A stretch of 64,000 bases of DNA from Medicago truncatula (Eukaryota; Streptophyta; Magnoliopsida; Fabales; Fabaceae). Below, piece after piece: positions 15,151-26,100 of the stretch (position 1 is its first letter; every line of letters begins with the position of its first letter). The stretch is from NCBI RefSeq assembly GCF_003473485.1, contig NC_053042.1, forward strand, positions 38,220,762 to 38,284,761. The letters run 5' to 3'. The notes beneath the pieces are model-generated. The model ran no database searches and was not told where the DNA came from. It worked only from the letters and a program-made list of their open reading frames with translations. The translations under genes and the position numbers were made by a program.

Positions 15151-15939
15151 GACTCTTTCCATTTTCGATTGAGAAAGCCTCCAATAAGTTAGTGCACTAG
15201 AAGGGAGCCGAAGAGACGGTCAACCTGAGATCGGCTAAGATCGAAATTGGTTTACATCCGACAAAGAAAAGAGTCACAATTCTTTCAGGGTTGGTAAACA
15301 AACCAACGAAGCACATACATTTCTTACAAGTCTTTCCTAAGTGGATTTGTATCATTTCTTTCAAGGATAATTGCAATATAATTTTATTTTTTAAAAACAT
15401 GAAATCTTGCGAGGAGCAACCTAAATGGGCCTAACTCTACAATATAATTATTCGATATTGCTACCACGAACTAATTCACTTTAACATCAATCAATATCAT
15501 CTTATGCCGAAAACTAGAGAGGGAAATCAAGATTAGCCGCCAAGCAAGTGCACTAGCTACTCTATTAGGCATCAATTGCTGTGTGCTTTTCAAACATAAG
15601 GACCGTGGAAACATCAATAAGTGCCTATGATATCATAATTAAGACCTAATTAGTAATTGTATTTTAATCTCCTCATAGATTGGCATCCTAAGCTCTAAGC
15701 TAGACATTAATCTTTCTGGTTCTATCTACATTCAATACTATACACAAGGTTCAAATTTCAAAAGCTGATTACTTTCTGCGCACGCTCCCCACATCGATCA
15801 AAGTACATTATGATTCATGATTAGTGCTTGAAATATTGATAATAATTTGAGAAAATTGAATTGATTAAATATAACAGATATGTTGGTTTCGTGTTTGTAT
15901 CATAACTATGCTAGATATGTCTTTATTCAGAAATGTCGG
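15151..15939. other. Intergenic DNA with nothing recognised
   Basis: Low-complexity AT-rich DNA with only short open frames. I see no gene, RNA or defined repeat. Confidence 0.5.
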
Positions 15940-15948
15940 TGCATATAG

Positions 15949-16842
15949 GGCAAAAATTATGGTGCATAAGCCATTTTCTTATGCACCGTGCATAAACACT
16001 TCACAACCATCAGATTTCTTTCATTTTGTGTTTGTCATTTCTCTCTCTACTCTTTTGAAAAACAGATTTTCTCTCACTCTCTCTCTCTCTCTCTCTCTCT
16101 AAGAAACCGATCTGGGATGAAGCTTCATCTTCTACACACCTCCGGTGCGGTGGCCGGCCGCCCTAGGGCAGCGGCGCCGCCGCTGGAGTAGTAGGAAATG
16201 GCTCCAATTTCCAAAAAAAATCACTTTTAAAAATCCTTTTCGTTCTATAATCCAAATTCAGACTCGGTTTTCAGAGATAAACAACCAAACAGTGTAGATC
16301 TAGGTTTTAACTTTGTTCCCATTCCTTTCGTTTCCGTTCGGTTTCCTTCTTCTTCTGCTCCTTCGCCGCCGCTTTCTTCTCTGCTTTCTTTGCTTCCCAT
16401 CTCTGTTGTCTCGCTAGCTTCTTCTTCGTGTTCTTGGGAAGTTCTGAAGTGGGTTGTGATGGTTCTGTGTTTGGAGGTGGAACTGTGGATTCAGGTTCGT
16501 GATTTTCACCATAACTGCACGAATTTCCGCACCCATGGGCTGAGATTTATGGCTGGGAAACTGCTGGAAACTATTAAGTACATCTAATGGTTTTGGAGTA
16601 CAGCTGCTGGAAACCATTAAGTACATCTAATGGTTTTCCACAGCAAAATGGTTTTGGCATTCCGGTACGGTGATGATGATGATGAACGACGGTGTTGATG
16701 ATGAGATTGAAGATTCCAGTGGTGATGATGATGAACGACGGTCATGATTCAGTTTTGGTTCGTTTTGTTTTGTTTCCTTTGGAGGTGTAGGAAGCAATTA
16801 TGTTAGGATTTATGCACGGTGCATAAAACCATAACCGCTCCC
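15949..16842. mobile_element. Non-autonomous Mutator-like element with 9-bp TSD
   Basis: TGCATATAG flanks the 894-bp unit at 15940-15948 and 16843-16851. The ends begin GG and share TTATGG and ATGCACCGTGCATAA, forming short imperfect inverted repeats. A 9-bp duplication is typical of MULEs. Inside are a (CT)n run, a GC-rich island at 16137-16190 and repeats of GATGATGATGATGAACGACGG. The GC-rich part could be a captured gene fragment, as in Pack-MULEs, but I do not recognise it. Confidence 0.75.
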
Positions 16843-17138
16843 TGCATATAGTCCTAAACAAATTTTCTCGCTCAATTGATAAGATTCTGAAGAAACATAA
16901 GAGCCAAGACAACTAAATCATGTATATAACATTAACATAACCCACAATTTTGTAACCATAAAGTTGGATACATCAAATCCTCTAAACCATATAACACCAT
17001 ACTCTCTAAAATTAAACAAAGAATGATCAAACACATGACCCAACAAAAATATTCAAATACATAAATCCCTTCAAAGTAAAATAAATGAAACAAAATAAAA
17101 AAAAAATAAAAAAATTAGGACCTCATTCTACATTATAT

Positions 17139-17714
17139 CTAGCTTGTAGAAAGATTTCTCTTGGCAAAAGTGTTCTTGTTATTATGCATCCACACTTTGA
17201 GGATTCTTCTTTTGATTCCAATCTCTTGACAAAACTTCTGCACCACAGATTCCTCTAGCTTCTGAATCCTCCACTCTGCCTTTTCTGCAAAGCACAACAT
17301 CTTCTCCTTCTGTTCTTTACTGAACTTAGTTCTAGACCTCTTCTTAAGTATCATCTTTTCGGTTCGATTTTCCACATCCTTAATAAAATCTTTCTCATAA
17401 TAAGACTGATCAGAAGGACTAGTTGATTCACTTTTGTTGTTTGGAGAAAAATGAGCCAAGAAAGGTGCATTAATGTTATGATCAGGAATCAGTGAAAGAT
17501 TAGCATAATGTTGAGAAGGGCTATTGAAATCAGACTCTATTTCTTTTCTGTGGAAGTTTCTATGGCAATTGCAAGCACAACATTTGAGAGCTTCAAGTGT
17601 GTCATTTTCTCCACTTGGCATGAATTCACCACATCCATCAATTGCATTGCCACCAATTGTAGCTGCATGGTTCTTGAGACACTCTTTATATTTCACTACT
17701 ATCTTTTTCTCCAT
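17139..17714 (-). CDS. Zinc-finger homeodomain (ZF-HD) transcription factor
   Basis: An intronless frame encodes 191 residues. The N-terminal ZF-HD dimerisation domain (about 7-58) has YKECLKNHAA, GGNAIDGCGEFMPSG and LKCCACNCHRNFHRKE. A divergent homeodomain follows at about 124-184, with KKRSRTKFSKEQKEKM and a recognition helix around LKVWMHNNKNTFAKR. The acidic linker between them is poorly conserved. Proteins of this plant family dimerise through the finger and bind ATTA-core DNA in the nucleus, often in floral or vascular development. It is short for the family but keeps both domains; the lack of introns is normal. A TATA box sits upstream on the same strand. I cannot assign a specific ZHD number. 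Confidence 0.95.
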   Translation of the reverse strand: MEKKIVVKYKECLKNHAATIGGNAIDGCGEFMPSGENDTLEALKCCACNCHRNFHRKEIESDFNSPSQHYANLSLIPDHNINAPFLAHFSPNNKSESTSPSDQSYYEKDFIKDVENRTEKMILKKRSRTKFSKEQKEKMLCFAEKAEWRIQKLEESVVQKFCQEIGIKRRILKVWMHNNKNTFAKRNLSTS

Positions 17715-17783
17715 GTCTTTGAAAGCTTCTAAAAATGAATGACTGTGATCATGTGATAATGAACACAGAAAAATTAAACCTTC

Positions 17784-17791
17784 TATTTATA
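17784..17791 (-). promoter_or_regulatory. Probable TATA box of the ZF-HD gene
   Basis: TATAAATA on the minus strand lies about 70 bases upstream of the ATG at 17714. Confidence 0.6.
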
Positions 17792-17960
17792 AAGATGATG
17801 GAACAAAACAAGCATGCAAAGTTTTGATTGTAAACTTTGCAAGTGAAGCAACAAATGGCATTGTATACTATATATATATATAATATTCATGAGGATAAAA
17901 GAGGGTAGGCAAAGTTTGTCCAAAATACTATTTTATTGATTACTTAGCTAGAAAATTACA

Positions 17961-18132
17961 GATACGAAGCACGGATACGAACATGGACACAACATGGACA
18001 CTGACACCGCTAATAATTGAGAAAATCACATAATTCAGTGTAATTATATGTGTCGGTGTCGTGTTGGTGTCGGATACGACACGTGTCCAATATACCGAGA
18101 CACGTCAAATCCAAAAAGTGTTTGTGCTTCAT
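17961..18132. repeat. Imperfect foldback repeat
   Basis: GAAGCAC near the left end and GTGCTTC at the right end are inverted. Inner words such as ACATGGACACTGACACCG and GTGTCGGTGTCGTG also pair partly. This resembles a dispersed plant repeat with 'GAAGCACGGATACG' ends. The exact limits are uncertain. Confidence 0.5.
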
Positions 18133-20152
18133 AGGCTCAGAGTTTATGGCTCAGATCTTATATGTTGTCTCTATGTGTAAAAGTGTACGAGTGAGATTAG
18201 AGTCCTTAATTACAATGAATAAAGAAATCAGAAAGATCATTAGATACAATTGAAAAGTTTAAAGTGCATTGATATTGCTTTGCTTCACATACACTGTTAA
18301 ACACTAATTAAAAATAGGTGTCTTTTTTAAAAGTGTTTAGATTAAATTAATAAAAGGATTACCAAACAATAATAAGGTAAGAACAAAAGATTAAGCAAGA
18401 AGAATAGTTGTGGAGAACTGTCCACTTAGAAGAAAAGACTGTCCAATATATTGCTTTGCAATGAGTGCATTACTTTGAGTCTTGAGAGGGTTGGACTGTC
18501 CTAGATTTGGTGGTTGTCCCTACTACTCATTGGCATACCAACGTTCCAAAAGTATAATACAATTTACTTTAGGATGACCGGACCATATGTCTAGAGATTA
18601 TTTTTTGTTGTTGTTAGAACAGCTACACTACAATGGTTCAAAAGTAAAAATATGAGAAAAATGTAATTAGATAACACGCGATATTTGATCACGGATCTGT
18701 CCAATTGTGCCTACTAGTCTACATCTCTGACTGCACAACGACTGTAGTACCCTTCTATTATTCAAGCTTAGGGTTTACAAAGTACAACTTGTATTTAAAT
18801 ACTACGATCCAGTTTACAAGATTATCCCTCGCTCTCCTGGAGCGACCTGCCAACTTATCAGTAAACTATGAGTCATACCCACCGATTATAGAAAGTTAGA
18901 AAGGACATGTTTTCATAAGTTATAACTAAACTTGTTATTTTGTTTATTTGACTAAAATGGATATATGTTAAGATTTTTTTTAAAAAAGAGGGGTCTATAT
19001 TAGGATATATCCCCCATTAGTGTACAATGTTGAATACATTAATATGATATGAATGGACATATGTAAGCCTTTACTCCAAATCAATCAATTTGTGTTACTA
19101 AAGAAATAGTATAGTTTATCCTACAAATGCAAAGTAAGAAGTTAATTATGTTCACTTTCTGCTACTAAATGATGACATTCATATGACAATGAAATATATT
19201 TGAAGAAAGCAAACCTTAATGTAGGTATACTAATAAGTAGATTTTCACTCCTAACACTTTGTAAGTTACACGCATGATAATTCATAATCATAAAATAGTG
19301 CATATGATTCAATGCTTTTAGACAAATATGTAGCTGTTTTATAACAGTAATCAACATGAGCAAGAAGAAGCTGCTAATTGTCATTTATCATATTATTACT
19401 GCAACATCAATGATTAACCACTATGCACAAGTGTCAATTATAGGTTGCTGATAGCAAGACCTCTTTATGTGGCCATTTGATGCAACACCCCTAATAACTT
19501 GTTTATATTGGGTGGAGATATATACAATATTATATCATATAAGTCATTATATCTGTTATATGTCATGTTTTGGCTTCACTAAATTCAAAAAAATTGAAAT
19601 TCCCCTGCATTTAGGTCATTATCCAGGTTTTTTTGTCATTACAATTTACAATATCAACTTTTTCTGGCTCCAATCCCAGCTTATGGAAGGAGGATTGGAA
19701 TGACCTCTAGTTACAACACTACAAGAAGACCAACATCTTGTTTGTGGCCACATACATAATTAAGAACACTCAACAATAACTCAATTTTCAATTGCTTATT
19801 ATCAATTATTCAATGTTAACAGAAGGACAGTGACCCTATTGTAGAGTTCAATACAAACCCTACTGAAATGGAGATTTCATGTGATACTGTGGGATAATCC
19901 GATCGACACTTCTTGTATTTGGCTAAACTGCAATTTCTTCGAGTTAGATTAGATAGACTTCTAAAAACACTTTTGAAACAGAAAATGTTATCATTTAATG
20001 TTTCAATGAGCAATTGCAGGTACATGTGAAAATTTTGGTAAAATTAATAAAATTCAGGCACATACATGTATTTTTAAATTAGATCATAAAATATCACTAC
20101 ATTATTTGATTATTACATAAGATACAACAGAACATGGAAGCAATGTGATATA
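18133..20152. other. Intergenic DNA with nothing recognised
   Basis: AT-rich DNA without a credible gene. The last part should include the 3' UTR of the dioxygenase gene, which runs into this gap from the right. Confidence 0.5.
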
Positions 20153-21739
20153 TCAACTAGAAGCTGCTGTGAAACCAAAAGAAGCATAAGAAAAAGCACC
20201 ACCATCCCAACTCTCATGAATAACTTTGGCCTTTGAATTCTCACCAGCGGCTCCCATAGCCACATGCAATGGGAAGAAATGATCAGGCCATGGATGAGCC
20301 ACTTTTGCATATGGTGCCTTCTCTTCGTAGTGGTTTATGTCCTCGTATCTGCAACATTGAGCACTTGTATTAGAAAATGTACAACTAATAAATTGCACAA
20401 ATACGCTACAGCGCTATAGCACCACTAGCTGCAATTTGACAACATTTTGTACCAAATCGCGTATCATAGAACAATAGTAGTCTGTTCAAATTCCACTAAA
20501 CTATACTTGCTATTTGGCAACATGGTTATTAATGCGACGTGAAATAAAGAAGGCAACACGACACATACCTTCCTTCGACGAGAGATTCTTTTAACCAGGA
20601 ATCGAATGCCAGAGCCCAGGGAGGAGGAGGGCTTTCACGAGGACCAATTGCTCTCATATTATGAGTGGCACTTCCGGATCCGATTATTAGAACACCCTCA
20701 TCTTTAAGAGGAGCTATTGCTTTTCCTAAGTTATAATGGTAAGTGCCATTTCTATTTGATGAAACAGAAAGTTGACATACTGGTATATCAGCCTCTGGAT
20801 ACATCAACATGAGAGGCACCCATGTTCCATGATCAAGACCACGCTTTTTATCTTCGTCGACTCGACTCAACCCGGATGCTTCGATCAGTTCCTTCACCCT
20901 CTTTGCTAACTTTGGAGCCCCTGGTGCTGGATACTTGAGCTGCAAATAAAGGAACAGGTTCAAACAGATAGATAGAAAACAAAAATTGACCATTGTGGAG
21001 AGATTGGAACAACATCAAATTAGAATTATTAGCTCTTCAATTGATACTTAGGATCAGCTTAAGTAACCAAAAACAAACGATACCTAAACTAGAGTCCATT
21101 CATTCGGTGGAACCAAAGTTCGGATTCTGACTTAAACAATTAGGCCAACTTTGTTTACCAAGATTAGTTATGATTCAATCGAAAATTTGAAATTCAACCA
21201 ACCTATAATATGTGTAATGTATGCATATTATTACAATTTACAACCTCAATGTTTGTTTATCCAACCTATTGCTACAATTTTCTTAATTTTTCGGTTCTCA
21301 AACGGAGTTGGATTCTCTGCGAGCGTGCAACCAAGCTTTATTCCATTAAGTGGGATCGACTACATAGATCAAACGACATCACAATGTTCTATCATAAATT
21401 ATCCACTCAAATTTCAAGATATAATTTAAAATTGATATCATAAAGTATAAATATAATTGAAATCATTGACATGAGACATACTGCAAAAGTACATAGAAAC
21501 AAACAAACCTTGTACATGCTCCTAGGAAAACCACCGAAATCATGGATGGTTTCATTGTGATTAACAACGTTGACAGTTGGAACAGAAGTGTCCCAATGAC
21601 CAGAGATAACAAGAATGGCAGATGGTCTCTCAGGAAACACCTCTTTCCATGATGTCAAGAATTTCCATGCAGGAATTGTTTCATCTATGGCTAGTGTTGG
21701 TGATCCATGTGATATGTAGAACGTTTCCTTCAATGCCAT
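20153..21739 (-). CDS. LigB-type extradiol ring-cleavage dioxygenase (DODA-like)
   Basis: Three exons on the minus strand, 21739-21509, 20939-20569 and 20348-20153, give 265 residues, the usual size. Metal-site residues typical of the LigB fold are visible: His11 in ISHGSP and His48 in ISGHWD. Other conserved histidines are His114 (DHGTW), His170 (THN) and His224 or His229 ([10 protein letters not shown]). The family uses non-haem metal to open catechol rings. In betalain plants it makes betalamic acid; in Arabidopsis the single LigB gene makes arabidopyrones. Legumes lack betalains, so the substrate here is unknown. An in-frame upstream ATG at 21811 sits only about 25 bases from the TATA box and is likely outside the mRNA, so I start at 21739. 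Confidence 0.94.
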
Positions 21740-21834
21740 TTTTTGTATATTTTTGCTTATTGAATTCACTATTTCTCTTGTATTTTCGTTCCTTAGTGTT
21801 ATGATATTCATATAATCTTAATATGGAATTCAAT

Positions 21835-21842
21835 TTTATATA
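21835..21842 (-). promoter_or_regulatory. Probable TATA box of the dioxygenase gene
   Basis: TATATAAA on the minus strand, about 95 bases upstream of the chosen start codon. Confidence 0.55.
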
Positions 21843-23162
21843 GTTTTTTAGAGTAGAAGGGAATAAAATAAAAGTGGTATGGTGACAGAATAGACTTTTT
21901 TGCATTATCTCAAATCTTACGCGTATATAAATGTGGACTTTGACCAAACTCTTTTGTGATTCGTTCTTTTTCTTTATTGGCCATTTTCCTTGTCCAATTC
22001 TAATATTCAAAGACATGATATATTCCATTTAGAAACTTCCATTATCCTATAATAAATCTCGTTATTGTTTATACTACATATTCTTTAGACTTTAACACCA
22101 ATAGTAGAGTCATTTCAATTTCAATATTGTATATAAATGAAAATACTATTCCAGTTTTGAATTGACTCAGATCAATGCCAACTGCAACAAGGTTCGATTG
22201 GCCCAGATACCAATTTTTTTAATTTTTAAGTCATTTTTATAAAAGACGTATTAGTCAGTAAAAATTATTACTAAGGCCATCTTCATTGACAACTGAATCG
22301 AATGACCTATAGTAGTTGAGTTTTGACATCATTGATTAGCTATTCGGCCTAATATGAAATGTGACCAAGTAACATGCCAAGATAATTTTTCTATTTGTCA
22401 TTATAAAAATTAGAGAAACTATTACTCCATTAAATAAAGGAAATTGCTAATAAGTAGTACTACCATGGAAGATGGAACATTGGTCAAGAAAATAAAACTA
22501 GAAATTTTATGTTAAAAAATGGTGTATTCAATTTTTTTAGAAATTTAAAAATTGTTATTTTCAATGTAATTTTTTTATATTTTGCATCTATAGTTTTACT
22601 TGTTAGGACGACCTTAAATAAATAAGAACCAATGTTGTGAATGTTATTGCAAAGATTGTCAACAAAAAAAACTGGCAATATTATTAGTGTAAAAAAAAAG
22701 CTGTCAATATTATTGAAAACTAAAAAATCTTGAGAAGGCAAGCTTGCATCTTCTAAGTCATGGATTCTTTGTTTAAGAAAACCAGACTCAAACCTAAAGA
22801 TGCAAACATCTTCACAGTGAATTGCATCCTCATAATGCTTATTTTCTTTTGATACCATAATGCTGAGTGAACTAGAACAAAAAAAAACATTGAACTTGAT
22901 CATTATTATCAAGTACAAGAATAAAATATACCAAACAAGAGCATACAAGAATGTAAATATAATGGCAAATCCCTCCTTAAAACATAACGAAACAATAAAT
23001 GGTTTTAGCTTGCTGATCAAAATTCAAACAGTACAGGAAATATGAGATGCAGCTTTGCTACTTTTCATAGACTAGTGAATCAATGCACCAATGTATAAAT
23101 AAATCATAAATGTTACAGCATCCCATTAAGAAGAAAAAAAACTAAAAGATAATCTTAGAAAA
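21843..23162. other. Spacer between dioxygenase and SET genes
   Basis: Left of about 22450 this is dioxygenase upstream DNA. The rest should contain the SET gene 3' UTR. Open frames here are AT-rich and lack domains. Confidence 0.45.
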
Positions 23163-26100
23163 TCAACTCTCCCTCTTTGTTGTCCTTTTCAACTTCTTCC
23201 CGGCAGAGCTAAGATTAGTAATCTTACACGACTTTGAAGCATAATTTCTGAGTTTTTGAAGAATCTTCCTTTCACTGATACGCAGAACCGAAGAATGATA
23301 CAGCTTTCTATCTCTAACAAAACTAGACCTTTTCAATGCCTCAATATCATCTTCTAGTGATTTCAAACCATAGAGACTCTCCCTCATATCAGCCAGTGAC
23401 AACAAAGCATCACAAACTTCTTTGGTCATCAAAGTTTTCTTGCTCATGTTAGACAGCTTCTTTAGAAAGATATTATCATTCAAAAAAGTGGTTTTTTCAC
23501 TTGATTCATGAAAATTCTCAGCAACAGCTACTGATAAGTCTAATTTATGGTAAACATCATCTGGTAAAAATATGATGTATAATAAAATAAGGAGTTCCAT
23601 CTGTGGTTCTCCATCAAATGATATCTCGAAATATTCAGAGTTTTCGGTGTCACTGGAATAGCCTAACCTTCTCCAAAGGGAGACTCTTGATCTGCTGCGG
23701 CGGTTAGAGAACAAAGAAGAACACCATTGAAGTACTAGTTCCAAATCAATGTTCACGATATCATAGGTGTTATCTTGCTCAGTAAATCCATATCTATGTA
23801 GCAAAGCGGCATTACCCAATATCCCATAAGTATTAAATACCTGTATCAAATGGAAGAATAAGAGGTTTCCATGTCAAAGAAAACTATAATATATTTTATC
23901 AAGAGTAGAAGAGTGACTATTGGAGATCATTGAACATTTAAAAACTATAAAATGGATATAAATAAACAAATACATATATGCTATCTGAGGTTTATTTCTA
24001 TGAAATTACACAACACTGATCATCACTTTCGAGTGGAAGTTAAAAAACAAAAAAACACATAGATGAAAGGAATTTTCTTACCTCGGCTCCACTGCTAACA
24101 TCTTTTATCATAACCATCTCCAGCATTGAAGTATCATCTTCAGTAATTGAAGAATACTCCATGTCGCTATCAACACCTTTCTCAGTTTTATCCATAGAGG
24201 AATTTTGAGCTAATGCTTCTTCATCAACAATTTCATCATCAGTGTCATCCTCAGATTCGTTGTTAGAAGACAATGCGGTGAAATGCACATCTTCCGCACC
24301 AGTTTTATGATTGAATCTGGAGAAGACGGTGTTATAGGCGACATTATTAGAAAAAAATATATAGACCACTGTTAGAATAAATCAGTAGGGCAGAATAAGG
24401 TAACAGTTAGTCTGTTATGTAGTATATTAGTCAGTTAGAGGGGATATAAATAGGGGGAAATCAAAATAGAGGATTTATTCTGTAATGACGTAACTTTTGT
24501 GTGAAAAGAGAAATCTTTTGCGAAGAGGAAATCCTTGGGGAGAATTCTATTCTCGATTTCTGTTCAGTTTTGATTCGGCAATAAAAGGTTCCTGCTTGTT
24601 TTTTCGATTTTTTTTTCTATTCTTTTGTTCTTAATTGTTGGTATGTAGCAATCACAAACCCTTAATCTCCCCGAATTATTTTTAGTATTACTCTGTCAGA
24701 TTGAATTAGAATATTACAAGATATTGATGCACCATTGCAGTTTTTTTAATCCTATACAAACCACATGTACCATTACCTTCCAGATACAATAAATTTTGAA
24801 GTATGCATTAAACCACAAAATCCTCATACAAGACTTTCTTGATTCTTCCATGTAAACCACCAAGATAACTAATTGCAAGCTAACAGTTTTTCACTTCCAT
24901 AACCTTTTTCTTGAAATCCCTAGAATACAAACACTTAAAATTCCAACAAAATAGTATACACCAGTAGTTAGCATAGTTTTAGAACGTATTGAAGTTGATT
25001 ATCAAGCTACATTGATTGGTTGACCTTTGACAATCTAATAATATATAAACAAGGACCTCTGGTTTATCCGGATTTTAGAATCCGAACGTGTAAAAAATGG
25101 AAGATTTTTAGAATCTTTTTTACACGTTTGGTTTCTAAAATCCAAACAAGGACCTCTAGAAGTGTAGCGGTTGGGAAAAGAAATTCACATCTTCCATAAT
25201 CTAAACTTTTATGTACCCAATTTTTTTTTATCAAAATGTTGGTAAAAATCAATCTTTGCGGTTTTTTTTTTTTTTTTAAAAAAAAAAAAAACATTTAACA
25301 CTTTAATGAGTTTTTATGAGATTAATGAATATGGGCAAAAGCCCTTAAATATGACTAAAGTGATTATACATCACAAGCAAAATATATAGATGAGTGCATC
25401 ATAAGGCAATCAGCTGGCAATATTCATTCTGGTATAGTTAAACTGTTGGCATGTATATAGTTTTATTTTAGGAAATCTTCTCCTGGTTTTTGTAAAAGTT
25501 ATAAGCATTTTTTCTCCTAAAAGCTAAGCTTTTGAGAATAACTTCATGCTTTTTATAACAGCCAACTATGCACTATACATGAGCACTCTTAACCCTTTCA
25601 CGTTTCTTACATGATCCAAAGAATGTATCGCAAAGTTGCATTAGAGTTTCACATTGCGTCTGGAAATGAACGGTTGGATGTGTATATTTACTTAGACGCA
25701 GGGACGGATCTACCTACAAAGGTATGTAGGCTTGTGCCTACACTAACTTTGTAGAATTTTACAAAGTTAGTCTTAGAAACAGAGTGATTGAAATGAACAT
25801 CTTAATGACTTGAGTTCATCTACGGTTTAGTGTTTTCAACAATAACAATGGTAAGACAAAATTGAAAAAGTAATAACTAGCAAATGACTGGGTAATATTA
25901 TGTGAGAAAAGAGAACCATAGTAATCACCAGAGGCTTCACTTACAGATCTGCCAGGGGAACCATGCCAAAACCATGGTAATCATCTATCTCGAAAGATCG
26001 AGAAGAAATAAGACTTTTGGCTGCAAAGTACTGTTCCACACCAAAGAATGCTGGGTTAAGCTTTGAAGGTTCTGAATCCAACAGGGGTAGAATATTCTCT

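Noticed and set aside
21740..21811. Upstream start of the dioxygenase adding 24 residues
   Set aside because: The ATG at 21811 lies about 25 bases from the TATA box, so the mRNA probably starts at or after it; homologues start near MALKETF.
25694..25780. CAGGGACGGATCTACC, similar to a hAT terminus, in SET gene intron 3
   Set aside because: No matching opposite end or duplication; too short to call an element.
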